Origin: an uncultured Atopobiaceae bacterium
Lineage (GTDB): Bacteria > Actinomycetota > Coriobacteriia > Coriobacteriales > Atopobiaceae
DNA: 10,614 nt
Direction: 5' to 3'
Assembly (NCBI GenBank): GCA_947626465.1
Contig: CANQSI010000026.1
Coordinates: 1-10,614 of the forward strand
This document shows, one piece after another, positions 1 through 6,188 of this stretch (position 1 is its first letter; each line of letters starts with the position of its first letter). The notes below the pieces were generated by a model. The model did no database searches, was not told the origin of the DNA, and was given only the letters and a program-made list of their open reading frames with translations. Made by a program: the position numbers and the translations under genes.

Positions 1-1052
1 TGCGCGTTGCCCGCGCCGGCGAAGCTGAGCACCTGTAGGCTCTCTGCCGCATCCCCGCCCTGTGCAAGCCAGGGATAGAACGTGCTGCTGCCCGAAGTGG
101 AGGCCTTGAGGATCACGGGGCACCCTATGGCGCTCGTGTCGCTCGCAAGCTTGAGGGTGGGGCCCGTTGCGCCCTCGGCCTTCCGCACCGTGAGCGTCCC
201 CGCGTTGATCGCGTTTGCGAGGAGGCCCTTTCCGCTCGCCTCCAGCGAGCCTCCCGAGACCACCACGCTGGTGGCGCTCACCGCGTGCGACTTCTTCCCC
301 TCCATCGAGGAGATGACGTTGCCGCCGTTGATGGTGAGCGTTCCCGCGGCTATTCCCTGCTGCCAATCGACTTTCTTCTCAGCTTTGACGGTCCCGCCGT
401 GTACGGTGATGGTGCCATCCGCGCGCGTCACGCCTGGGCGCACGAGCGTCCCGCCGAGAAGCAGCGCGTTCAACGTAAGGGCACTCTCGCCCGCGCTTCC
501 CACGATGACGTCCTTCGCGATGAGCGAGATCGCGGCGTTCGCGTGCGCATCGTCGTTGAGCGTGAGAGTGGGATTCGCACCCTTCCCCGTGATCGTGAGG
601 CGTGCGGGAGACCATATCGCCGAGCAGGTGTTCTGGGCGAAGATCTCGTTTTCGCCGCTCACCACGAGATCGGTGTCTCCCTCGAAGATGAGCGTATGGA
701 GGCTCGCGCCGTCGCTGAATTCGTCGATCTTCACGCCATTGAGCTCGATCGTTGCCCGATTCCCTTTCGAGACCACGATCTGCTGAAGGCTGGAATCCGC
801 CTTCTCCTTGCCCGCCTCAGTGGAGATGGCGAGCGTTCCCGAGGGCGCGTTGACGGTGATCGTGCCACCCCTCTCGCTCACCGCCGCATCCACATCTTGG
901 CCATCGCCAAGCGAGAACGTGAGACCGCAGTACGACACCGAGCTCTGGGCGAGGGCAGGGCGCGCGAACGCAAGGCCGAGAAGCACGGCAAACGCGAGCA
1001 TAAGGACGCCAACGCCCACTCGCTTGTGCCGGCGTACGGAGCCTGGGATCAT
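1..1052 (-). CDS. Secreted beta-helix-like surface protein (N-terminal part, truncated by window edge)
   Basis: About 350 residues are visible, and the frame stays open to the window edge. The start ATG (1050-1052) follows a GAAGGA ribosome site 6 bases upstream. Residues 1-35 form a classical Sec signal peptide: a basic n-region (RRHKR at 7-11), a hydrophobic core, and an ALA cleavage site before Gln36. The mature part is rich in Gly, Thr, Val and Asn and built from short beta-strand segments. Gly-Gly pairs at 219-220, 243-244 and 267-268 sit in the same context (T-I/V-x-G-G-x-V/L) exactly 24 residues apart, the size of one coil in right-handed parallel beta-helix proteins. Phrases such as LTITGKG and LTINGG resemble secreted carbohydrate-binding (Cthe_2159-like) proteins, but that family link is inference. 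A sorting signal or repeats could lie beyond the edge. Function unknown: adhesion or glycan binding is plausible. Confidence 0.8.
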   Translation of the reverse strand, partial: MIPGSVRRHKRVGVGVLMLAFAVLLGLAFARPALAQSSVSYCGLTFSLGDGQDVDAAVSERGGTITVNAPSGTLAISTEAGKEKADSSLQQIVVSKGNRATIELNGVKIDEFSDGASLHTLIFEGDTDLVVSGENEIFAQNTCSAIWSPARLTITGKGANPTLTLNDDAHANAAISLIAKDVIVGSAGESALTLNALLLGGTLVRPGVTRADGTITVHGGTVKAEKKVDWQQGIAAGTLTINGGNVISSMEGKKSHAVSATSVVVSGGSLEASGKGLLANAINAGTLTVRKAEGATGPTLKLASDTSAIGCPVILKASTSGSSTFYPWLAQGGDAAESLQVLSFAGAGNA

Positions 1053-1087
1053 GGAGCATCCTTCGATATCTGGCTATTCGAACCGCG

Positions 1088-1095
1088 CCATTGTA
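1088..1095 (-). promoter_or_regulatory. Candidate -10 box (TACAATGG) for the secreted protein gene
   Basis: On the minus strand TACAAT lies about 38 bases before the ATG at 1052, giving a predicted leader of roughly 30 bases that includes the GAAGGA ribosome site. No good TTGACA-like -35 box is seen 16-18 bases upstream (CAGGGG at 17). The same octamer occurs in front of obg at 8698-8705, and a CACAATGG variant precedes the GH4 gene. Confidence 0.4.
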
Positions 1096-1127
1096 CGTGC
1101 CCCTCCACACCGCCCCTGCACGAAGAA

Positions 1128-1158
1128 GGGGCCCTCCACCAAAAACGTGGAGAGCCCC
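1128..1158 (-). terminator. Hairpin terminator after the lipoprotein gene
   Basis: A long stem pairs 1128-1139 with 1147-1158 (12 positions with one C-A mismatch) around the 7-base loop CAAAAAC. It lies 36 bases downstream of the lipoprotein stop on the minus strand. The minus-strand tail reads TTCTTCGT, which is pyrimidine-rich but not a pure U-run. It also sits upstream of the secreted protein's -10 box and so insulates the two minus-strand genes. Confidence 0.65.
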
Positions 1159-1193
1159 AAGGTGCGTGTGGAAGAGCGTGGAGGATGGGCGCG

Positions 1194-1829
1194 TTACCTC
1201 GCGAGCGTCCCCACGAGCGCAGAGTTCAGCGCCTCGAGGCCGCTTGCCGTCGGCTCCCATTCGTAGTCGTCATCGAGCATCATCTCGACGGACACCTGCG
1301 TGGTCTGGGGCTTGAGTTGCATGGTCGCCTCGGCGAGCTGGCCCGCGGTGAGCGATCCCTGGTTGTACGCCTCGCCGATCTTCTTGCACGTGATGCTCAC
1401 GTCCACCGTTGCGGTGGTCGAGCTCGTCTCGGTGGCATCGCCGAGCGTGTAGCTGAAGCCGTCGATCCACGCCTGCGCGACGGCGGGCGTGAGGAGGTCC
1501 TGGTCGTCCAGCTGGTCAATCGTGGGCGTGTCGATCTCGTCAACGTCGCCGCGAGCGAAGAGCATGAGCTCCGCGTCGAGATCCTGCTTCGCGCCCTCGG
1601 CGCCACCGCCGAGCGTACTCTGCGACCCCGAGGGGGCCGTCTGCGTGGTCTCGGTGGTATCGACGGGGGTCTCGGTCTGCGTGACCTCTTCGGGCACCTC
1701 GGTCTCGCCGTTGCCGACGGGCTCGGGCACCGGCGCCCCGCATGCTCCGAGGCTAAGCGCAAGCCCAACTGCCAATGCCGAGTAGATCGCACCCCTCAGA
1801 GGATGCCTTCCGTGCCGCGTGCTGTCCAT
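1194..1829 (-). CDS. Small lipoprotein of unknown function
   Basis: This 211-residue protein starts at ATG (1827-1829), preceded by AAGGAAAGG. Residues 1-29 are a lipoprotein signal peptide with basic n-region and hydrophobic core. The lipobox LGAC (27-30) predicts lipid attachment at Cys30 and display on the outer face of the membrane. Residues about 31-80 are a low-complexity Thr/Pro/Glu/Gly linker. The remainder (about 81-211) is an acidic globular domain ending in a W-x-P-x-x-x-G-L-E-A-L pattern before the final helix. This end, and the alternating beta-strand pattern with Cys148 region (SITCKK), is reminiscent of the DUF5105/DUF4878-type lipoproteins of Gram-positive bacteria, but I cannot confirm that. 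No enzyme motif is visible. Its upstream region holds an 11-bp direct repeat and -10 box, and a strong hairpin follows, so it is probably transcribed alone. Confidence 0.85.
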   Translation of the reverse strand: MDSTRHGRHPLRGAIYSALAVGLALSLGACGAPVPEPVGNGETEVPEEVTQTETPVDTTETTQTAPSGSQSTLGGGAEGAKQDLDAELMLFARGDVDEIDTPTIDQLDDQDLLTPAVAQAWIDGFSYTLGDATETSSTTATVDVSITCKKIGEAYNQGSLTAGQLAEATMQLKPQTTQVSVEMMLDDDYEWEPTASGLEALNSALVGTLAR

Positions 1830-1860
1830 GGCCCTTCCTTTCCCCGAGTCTGTCGAGGTG

Positions 1861-1894
1861 AAGATACCCAGCGCTGCCTAAAGGCAGCCTAAAG
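1861..1894 (-). promoter_or_regulatory. Lipoprotein promoter with an 11-bp-period direct repeat (candidate response-regulator site)
   Basis: The octamer GCCTAAAG occurs at 1876-1883 and again at 1887-1894, exactly 11 bases apart. On the minus strand, the coding strand of the lipoprotein, it reads CTTTAGGC twice. The repeats end 9 bases before a TATCTT -10 box (1861-1866), where a -35 box would normally be. The predicted transcript start is then about 25 bases before the lipoprotein ATG. Tandem direct repeats one helical turn apart near a -10 are typical of OmpR/PhoB-family activators (CiaR boxes are a known example). The same bases also contain an inverted repeat, GCTGCC (1873-1878) with GGCAGC (1883-1888), so a dimeric repressor is an alternative. 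Confidence 0.45.
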
Positions 1895-1976
1895 TGCCGC
1901 AATCTCGGATTCTCCACGGGCCTTCGCGAGGGAATTGCGCGCGAGCGGCAAAGCTGCCCCACGCGCTCGACGACCC

Positions 1977-1982
1977 TACACT
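1977..1982 (+). promoter_or_regulatory. Candidate -10 box (TACACT) for the aldo/keto reductase gene
   Basis: TACACT lies 35 bases before the ATG at 2018, giving a leader of about 29 bases with the AAGGAGG ribosome site (2007-2013). The corresponding -35 position (CTGCCC, 17-base spacer) is poor. A small inverted repeat, GGCA-AAGC-TGCC (1947-1958), overlaps that -35 region. Confidence 0.35.
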
Positions 1983-2017
1983 AGAACCCAAGCACGATCG
2001 CGTGGCAAGGAGGCTCC

Positions 2018-3130
2018 ATGGAATCCATCGATATCGCCGCCACCCCCAAACTCGGCTTTGGCCTCATGCGCTTGCCGAAGAAGGGCCCGAGCATCGACAT
2101 AGACCAAACCTCGGCCATGGTGGACGCCTTCCTCGACGCGGGCTTTACCTACTTCGACACGGCCTATGTCTACCCCGGCTCTGAGCGCGCGATGGCGAAG
2201 GCGCTGGTAAAGCGCCATCCCAGGGAGAGCTACACCGTGGCCACGAAGCTCTTCGCCACCGCCGTGCCCTCCGCGAAGCTCGCCAAGGGAGAGCTTGCGA
2301 AGAGCATGGAGAAGGCGGGCCTCGACTACGTCGACTACTACCTCCTCCACTCCATCATGGAGGCGAACTACAAGAAATACGAGCGCTTCGGCCTCTGGGA
2401 CTTCGTGTCCGAGAAGAAGCGCGAGGGAGTGATCCACCACATCGGCTTCTCCTACCACTCCGGCCCGAAGCTCCTCGACCAGCTCCTCACCGAACATCCC
2501 GAGGTGGAGTTCGTGCAGTTGCAGATCAACTACGCCGACTGGGAGAACCCCGCCGTGCAGTCGCGCGAGAACTGGGAGGTGGCGCGCGCCCACGAGAAGC
2601 CCGTCGTCATCATGGAGCCGGTGAAGGGAGGGCGCCTCGCGAACCCTCCGGCGAGCGTGAAGGAGCTCTTCGAGAGCGTGCACCAGGATGCCTCTCCTGC
2701 ATCCTGGGCGCTTCGCTTCGCCGCCTCGCTCGAAGGCGTGCTCACCGTGCTCTCCGGCATGTCCACGCTCGAGCAGGTGCAGGACAACATCCACACCTTC
2801 AAAGACATGCCGCCGCTATCCGCCGAGGAGCGTCGCGTGATCGCCGACGCCATGGACTTCATGGGCTACGCGAACCAAATACCGTGCACTGCCTGCGGCT
2901 ATTGCCTCCAGGGCTGCCCCCAGCAGATCCCCATCCCCGAAGTCTTCAAGGTGCTGAACGACTACCAGACGGGCGCCCCGAAGGAGGAGTGCGTCTCGAG
3001 GCTCGCGGAGGCAACCGAGGGACGCGGCAAACCCTCGGACTGCATCGCCTGCGGAAACTGCGAGGCCATCTGCCCGCAGCACATCGAGATCATCGAGAAC
3101 CTCAAGCGCGCAGTCGAGCTCGAATCCTAG
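2018..3130 (+). CDS. Aldo/keto reductase with C-terminal two-[4Fe-4S] ferredoxin domain
   Basis: This 370-residue protein starts at ATG after AAGGAGG with a 4-base spacer. Residues 1 to about 265 are an aldo/keto reductase TIM barrel (GFGLMRLP near the N-terminus). The expected catalytic tetrad is intact: Asp47, Tyr52, Lys77 and His111. Residues about 280-370 carry two CxxCxxCxxxCP motifs (Cys290/293/296/300 and Cys342/345/348/352), enough for two [4Fe-4S] clusters. Proteins of this architecture are common in anaerobes and are annotated as Fe-S-containing aldo/keto reductases. Their physiological substrates are mostly unknown. The clusters suggest electron exchange with ferredoxin or a flavoprotein rather than simple NADPH chemistry, which is inference. 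It is cytoplasmic, with no signal peptide. The GH4 gene follows on the same strand after 92 bases, so a shared transcript is possible but not shown. Confidence 0.93.
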   Translation: MESIDIAATPKLGFGLMRLPKKGPSIDIDQTSAMVDAFLDAGFTYFDTAYVYPGSERAMAKALVKRHPRESYTVATKLFATAVPSAKLAKGELAKSMEKAGLDYVDYYLLHSIMEANYKKYERFGLWDFVSEKKREGVIHHIGFSYHSGPKLLDQLLTEHPEVEFVQLQINYADWENPAVQSRENWEVARAHEKPVVIMEPVKGGRLANPPASVKELFESVHQDASPASWALRFAASLEGVLTVLSGMSTLEQVQDNIHTFKDMPPLSAEERRVIADAMDFMGYANQIPCTACGYCLQGCPQQIPIPEVFKVLNDYQTGAPKEECVSRLAEATEGRGKPSDCIACGNCEAICPQHIEIIENLKRAVELES

Positions 3131-3175
3131 GGAGCCCCCTTTCGGATCGCCCGCCGCAGGCGCCGTGCCCTCTGC

Positions 3176-3181
3176 CACAAT
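3176..3181 (+). promoter_or_regulatory. Candidate -10 box (CACAAT) for the GH4 glycosidase gene
   Basis: CACAATGG at 3176-3183 resembles the TACAATGG boxes elsewhere in this window and lies 41 bases before the ATG at 3223. No recognisable -35 box accompanies it. A small CGCC-GCA-GGCG hairpin (3152-3162) precedes it but lacks a T-run, so I do not call a terminator for the upstream gene. Confidence 0.25.
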
Positions 3182-3222
3182 GGGAGCGCGTCCATTCGCC
3201 TTGCCGAGAAGAAGGAGCTCCC

Positions 3223-4626
3223 ATGGCCAAGCATCCCGTGAAGATCGTCACCATCGGCGGAGGATCGAGCTACACGCCCGAGCTCATGGAAGGGTTCATC
3301 AAGCGCTACGAGGAGCTCCCCATTCGCGAGATCTGGCTCGTGGACATCGAGGAGGGCCGCGAAAAGCTCGAGATCGTGGGCGAGATGGCGCAGCGCATGT
3401 GGGACGCCTCGCCCTATGACGTGAAGGTGCACCTCACGCTGAATCGCCGCGAAGCGCTGCCGGATGCGGATTTCGTGACCACGCAATTTCGCGTGGGGCT
3501 CCTCTACGCGCGCATCAAGGACGAGCGAATCCCGCTCTCTTTCGGCATGCTCGGCCAGGAGACGAACGGCGCCGGCGGCATGCTCAAGGCGTTCCGCACG
3601 ATCCCCGTCATCCTCGACGTCGTGGAGGACATGAAGGAGCTCTGCCCGAGGGCATGGCTCATCAACTTCACGAACCCCTCGGGCATGGTCACCGAGGCCG
3701 TGGTGCGCTACGGGCATTGGGACAAGGTCGTGGGACTCTGCAACGTGCCCATCAACGCCATCCTCAAAGAGCCCATGCTCATCGGCAAGGAGCCCGACGA
3801 GCTCATCTTCAAGTTCGCGGGCCTGAACCACTTCCACTGGCACCGCGTCTTCGACCTCGACGGAAACGAGGTCACGCAAGACATCATCGACAAGATGTGC
3901 GACCCGACCGTGGACGACGGCACGCCCGCGAACATCTTCCAGGTGCGCTTCTTCCCTGAGCAGCTGAAGCGCGCGGGGCTCATCCCCTGCGGCTACCACC
4001 GCTACTACTGGCGCCAGGAGGAGATGCTCGACCACGCGATCGAGGAGTACGAAGACCCCGAGAAGGGCACCCGCGCCCAGCAGGTGAAGAAGACCGAGGA
4101 CGAGCTCTTCGAGCTCTATAAGGATCCGAACCTCGACCACAAGCCGGAGCAGCTCGCCAAGCGCGGCGGCGCGCACTACTCAGACGCCGCGTGCGAGACC
4201 ATCAGCGCGATCTACAACAACAAGAACGACCACATCGTGCTCTCCACGAGAAACGATGGCGCCGTGCCCGATCTGCCGCCCGACTGCGTGGTGGAGGTCT
4301 CCGCGCACGTGGGCTCCGCCGGCGCGCTCCCCATCGCCTTCGGGCCGCTTCCCCCCGCGGAGCGCGGCTGGCTGCAGGTGATGAAGAACATGGAGCTTTG
4401 CGTGTGCGAGGCAGCGGTCACGGGCGACTATGGGCTCGCCCTCGAGGCGTTCTTCTTGAACCCGATGGTCCCCTCGGGCGCCACCGCCAAGCGCGTGCTT
4501 GACGAGCTCCTCATCGCCCATGAGAAGTACCTGCCGCAATTCGCGCCCGTGATCGCCGAGCTCAAGGCCGAGGGCGTCGCCATCACCGACCCCGTGGCGC
4601 GCGAACTCACGGAGAAGGGCCTCTAA
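3223..4626 (+). CDS. GH4 family glycosidase, probable 6-phospho-beta-glucosidase
   Basis: This 467-residue protein starts at ATG 3223 after GAAGGAG (3211-3217). Reading further upstream would run into the reductase gene in another frame. It is a glycoside hydrolase family 4 enzyme. These enzymes need NAD+ and a divalent metal and work by oxidation, elimination and re-reduction. Visible hallmarks are the dinucleotide-binding GGGSSYTPE (12-20), TTQFRVG (86-92), NFTNPSG (148-154), the GLCNVP metal-site Cys173, the GLNHFHW metal-site His203, and the YHRYYW Tyr segment (258-263). The length is normal for the family. The GGGSSYTPE start and TTQFRVG resemble the 6-phospho-beta-glucosidase branch rather than alpha-galactosidases or alpha-glucosidases. 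The expected role is cytoplasmic cleavage of PTS-imported phosphorylated beta-glucosides such as cellobiose-6-phosphate. No transporter or regulator is adjacent, so substrate is inferred from family only. Confidence 0.93.
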   Translation: MAKHPVKIVTIGGGSSYTPELMEGFIKRYEELPIREIWLVDIEEGREKLEIVGEMAQRMWDASPYDVKVHLTLNRREALPDADFVTTQFRVGLLYARIKDERIPLSFGMLGQETNGAGGMLKAFRTIPVILDVVEDMKELCPRAWLINFTNPSGMVTEAVVRYGHWDKVVGLCNVPINAILKEPMLIGKEPDELIFKFAGLNHFHWHRVFDLDGNEVTQDIIDKMCDPTVDDGTPANIFQVRFFPEQLKRAGLIPCGYHRYYWRQEEMLDHAIEEYEDPEKGTRAQQVKKTEDELFELYKDPNLDHKPEQLAKRGGAHYSDAACETISAIYNNKNDHIVLSTRNDGAVPDLPPDCVVEVSAHVGSAGALPIAFGPLPPAERGWLQVMKNMELCVCEAAVTGDYGLALEAFFLNPMVPSGATAKRVLDELLIAHEKYLPQFAPVIAELKAEGVAITDPVARELTEKGL

Positions 4627-4657
4627 GCGATGCGCCTCAAGCCCACACGACGCCCGC

Positions 4658-4663
4658 AAGGAG
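4658..4663 (+). promoter_or_regulatory. Ribosome binding site fixing a GTG start (J-domain protein)
   Basis: AAGGAG lies 7 bases before the GTG at 4671. The only nearby ATG in frame (4683) has only a GAGG two bases upstream, which is too close. The GTG is therefore the preferred start. Confidence 0.7.
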
Positions 4664-4670
4664 CACGTGC

Positions 4671-5450
4671 GTGGGCGAGGTGATGTGCAAGGAGAGCGCC
4701 GAGCGCTATCTCGGCCTCACGGACACCTACGACCGCCGCGTCCTGCGCAAGGCCTATGCCCGTGAGGCGAGGCGCTGGCACCCCGACCTCCAGCCCCAGG
4801 AGAGCATGCGCAGCTACGCCACGAAGCGCATGGCGAAGATCAACGAGGCCTACGCCTACCTGAAATCGCTCTTCGACGCGGGCGCGAAGACCCTCACGGC
4901 GGGATATTCCGAAGGCTCGCGCGGCGCCGCATACGGTGCGGGTTCGCGCACGTCGTGGCAGAGCACCGGCCGTAGCTCGACCTACACCGGCAGGCAATGG
5001 CAGGGCGCAAGCCGTCGCAAAACGTCCTCCACCCCACCGCCGCCGCCCGCGGTCGTGCACACGCAGCCCGCAGGCGTGCCGGTGGCGCCAGAGCCAGAGC
5101 CCGAGCCCGCGCCTGAGCTCCACCACTGCCTCGCCTTCCGCATCGTCGAGCACTTCCCCTGGCGCGTGGCCTTCCTCGCCCTCATCCTCTTGCTCTTCAT
5201 CTCGCCGGACCACGCGGGGATCGACTACCTCACGCACTTCGGGCAGTTCCAGTGGATCCTGCTCTACCAGGGCGGCTTCCTCGACTTCCTGCTTTGGCAG
5301 TGCGTGCTCGTGCCGGTGGCCGTCTGGAACCTCTTCACCGGCACCATCACCGACTTCATCCAGCTCTTGCTCCTCGAGCTCATTGCCTGGTTCGAACGAC
5401 TCGCTCACAAGAGGCGCATGCGCGCCTACCATGAGCGAACGCTATCCTAG
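4671..5450 (+). CDS. Membrane-anchored J-domain (DnaJ-like) protein
   Basis: This 259-residue protein starts at GTG 4671. Residues about 10-66 form a J-domain: the hallmark HPD tripeptide is at 37-39, flanked by the basic helix II (LRKAYAREARRW) and by KRMAKINEAYAYL as helix III. A low-complexity Ser/Gly/Thr/Arg linker follows (about 75-120), then a Pro-rich segment with PPPPP and EPEPEPAPE (about 121-149). The C-terminal third is hydrophobic: one helix from about Trp164 to 180, a second from about 203 to 225, and a third, probably amphipathic, at 228-243, ending in a basic tail (KRRMR). The canonical DnaJ zinc-finger and substrate-binding domains are absent. It should recruit and stimulate DnaK at the cytoplasmic face of the membrane. 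The client is unknown. Genes on both sides are 43-44 bases away on the same strand. Confidence 0.85.
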   Translation: MGEVMCKESAERYLGLTDTYDRRVLRKAYAREARRWHPDLQPQESMRSYATKRMAKINEAYAYLKSLFDAGAKTLTAGYSEGSRGAAYGAGSRTSWQSTGRSSTYTGRQWQGASRRKTSSTPPPPPAVVHTQPAGVPVAPEPEPEPAPELHHCLAFRIVEHFPWRVAFLALILLLFISPDHAGIDYLTHFGQFQWILLYQGGFLDFLLWQCVLVPVAVWNLFTGTITDFIQLLLLELIAWFERLAHKRRMRAYHERTLS

Positions 5451-5493
5451 CCACCGGACGAGGCACGCACCGGAAGAACCCTTTGGAGGAACC

Positions 5494-6159
5494 ATGGGAA
5501 CCACCCAGCGCTTGATCGACGCGTCGATGGACGTGTGGAACCACTACCTCGAGCACCCCTTCATCCTCGGAATCCAGGACGGCACGCTCGAGAGGCAGCG
5601 CTTCCTCGACTACATCCTTCAGGACTACCTCTACATCCGCGAATACACGCGCGTCTTTTCCATCGGCATCGCAAAGGCCGGCTCGAACGAGACGATGCGC
5701 CTCTTCACCGAGTACGTGGCCATGCTCGTGAAGTACGAGCTCGACACGCAGACCGGCTACATCGCCGATTGCGGGCTTTCCGAGGAAGCCGTCGAAGCCA
5801 CGCCGCTCGCGCTCCCGAACCGTTCCTACACCTCCTACATGCTGAAGGTGGCCTATGAGGAGGGCGAGGCGGAGATCCTCACCGCCCTCATGCCCTGCGC
5901 CCTCACCTACGAGTGGATCGCGAGGAAGATCCTCGAGGCGAACCCCGCCGCCGGCGAGGACGAGTATTTCGGCACGTGGGTGAGCTCCTACGCGAACGAC
6001 TACCACGACTACAACGTCGAGCTCACCGACGCCCTCGACGCGCTCACCGCGCACTACACCGAGCGCCAGCTTGCACACCTCGAGGAGATCTTCGTGGCGT
6101 GCTCTCGCTACGAGCTCGGCTTCTGGGACATGGCCTGGCAGGGACGAAGCGCCTGGTAA
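5494..6159 (+). CDS. tenA: TenA-family thiaminase II / aminopyrimidine aminohydrolase
   Basis: This 221-residue protein starts at ATG after GGAGGA (5485-5490). TenA enzymes hydrolyse aminopyrimidine breakdown products of thiamine to hydroxymethylpyrimidine for salvage, and many also cleave thiamine. The catalytic set known from Bacillus subtilis TenA is present, largely at identical numbering: Asp44, Tyr47, Tyr112, nucleophile Cys135 (in LMPCALTYEW) and Tyr139. Glu207 (in YELGFWDMAW) matches the catalytic Glu205. Tyr166 or Tyr170 could supply the remaining tyrosine. The length is normal and the fold all-helical. It is cytoplasmic. No TPP riboswitch fits in the 43-base gap upstream, and no other thi gene is in the window, so it looks like a stand-alone salvage gene. 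Whether it acts on thiamine itself or on a related metabolite cannot be read from the sequence. Confidence 0.92.
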   Translation: MGTTQRLIDASMDVWNHYLEHPFILGIQDGTLERQRFLDYILQDYLYIREYTRVFSIGIAKAGSNETMRLFTEYVAMLVKYELDTQTGYIADCGLSEEAVEATPLALPNRSYTSYMLKVAYEEGEAEILTALMPCALTYEWIARKILEANPAAGEDEYFGTWVSSYANDYHDYNVELTDALDALTAHYTERQLAHLEEIFVACSRYELGFWDMAWQGRSAW

Positions 6160-6162
6160 AGA

Positions 6163-6175
6163 GGCTCGAGGAGCC
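6163..6175 (-). terminator. Weak hairpin between convergent tenA and proB
   Basis: GGCTC (6163-6167) and GAGCC (6171-6175) form a 5-base-pair hairpin with a 3-base loop in the 29-base gap between the two stop codons. On the minus strand it is followed by TCTTTA, so it may end the obg-proB transcript. The stem is short and there is no long T-run, so this is tentative. Confidence 0.3.
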
Positions 6176-6188
6176 GAACGGGCCGCGT

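Noticed and set aside
82..786. Plus-strand open frame of 234 codons
   Set aside because: It lies wholly antisense to the secreted beta-helix protein, lacks a ribosome site, and encodes no recognisable domain.
285..1892. Long plus-strand open frame (535 codons) opposite the lipoprotein and secreted protein genes
   Set aside because: It is antisense to two genes with clear signal peptides, crosses their intergenic terminator and promoter, and is rich in Arg, His and Gly as expected for a GC-rich shadow frame.
2884..3222. N-terminal extension of the GH4 gene to about position 2884
   Set aside because: The extension overlaps the reductase C-terminus in another frame. The ATG at 3223 has a strong ribosome site and gives the standard GH4 N-terminus.
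3127..4176. Minus-strand open frame (349 codons) opposite the GH4 gene
   Set aside because: The GH4 protein on the plus strand has intact family motifs. The opposite frame is low-complexity (Leu, Val, Glu, His) and is a mirror of GC-rich codon use.
5451..5493. Possible TPP riboswitch before tenA
   Set aside because: The gap to the upstream gene is only 43 bases, too short for the aptamer, and no conserved riboswitch core is visible.
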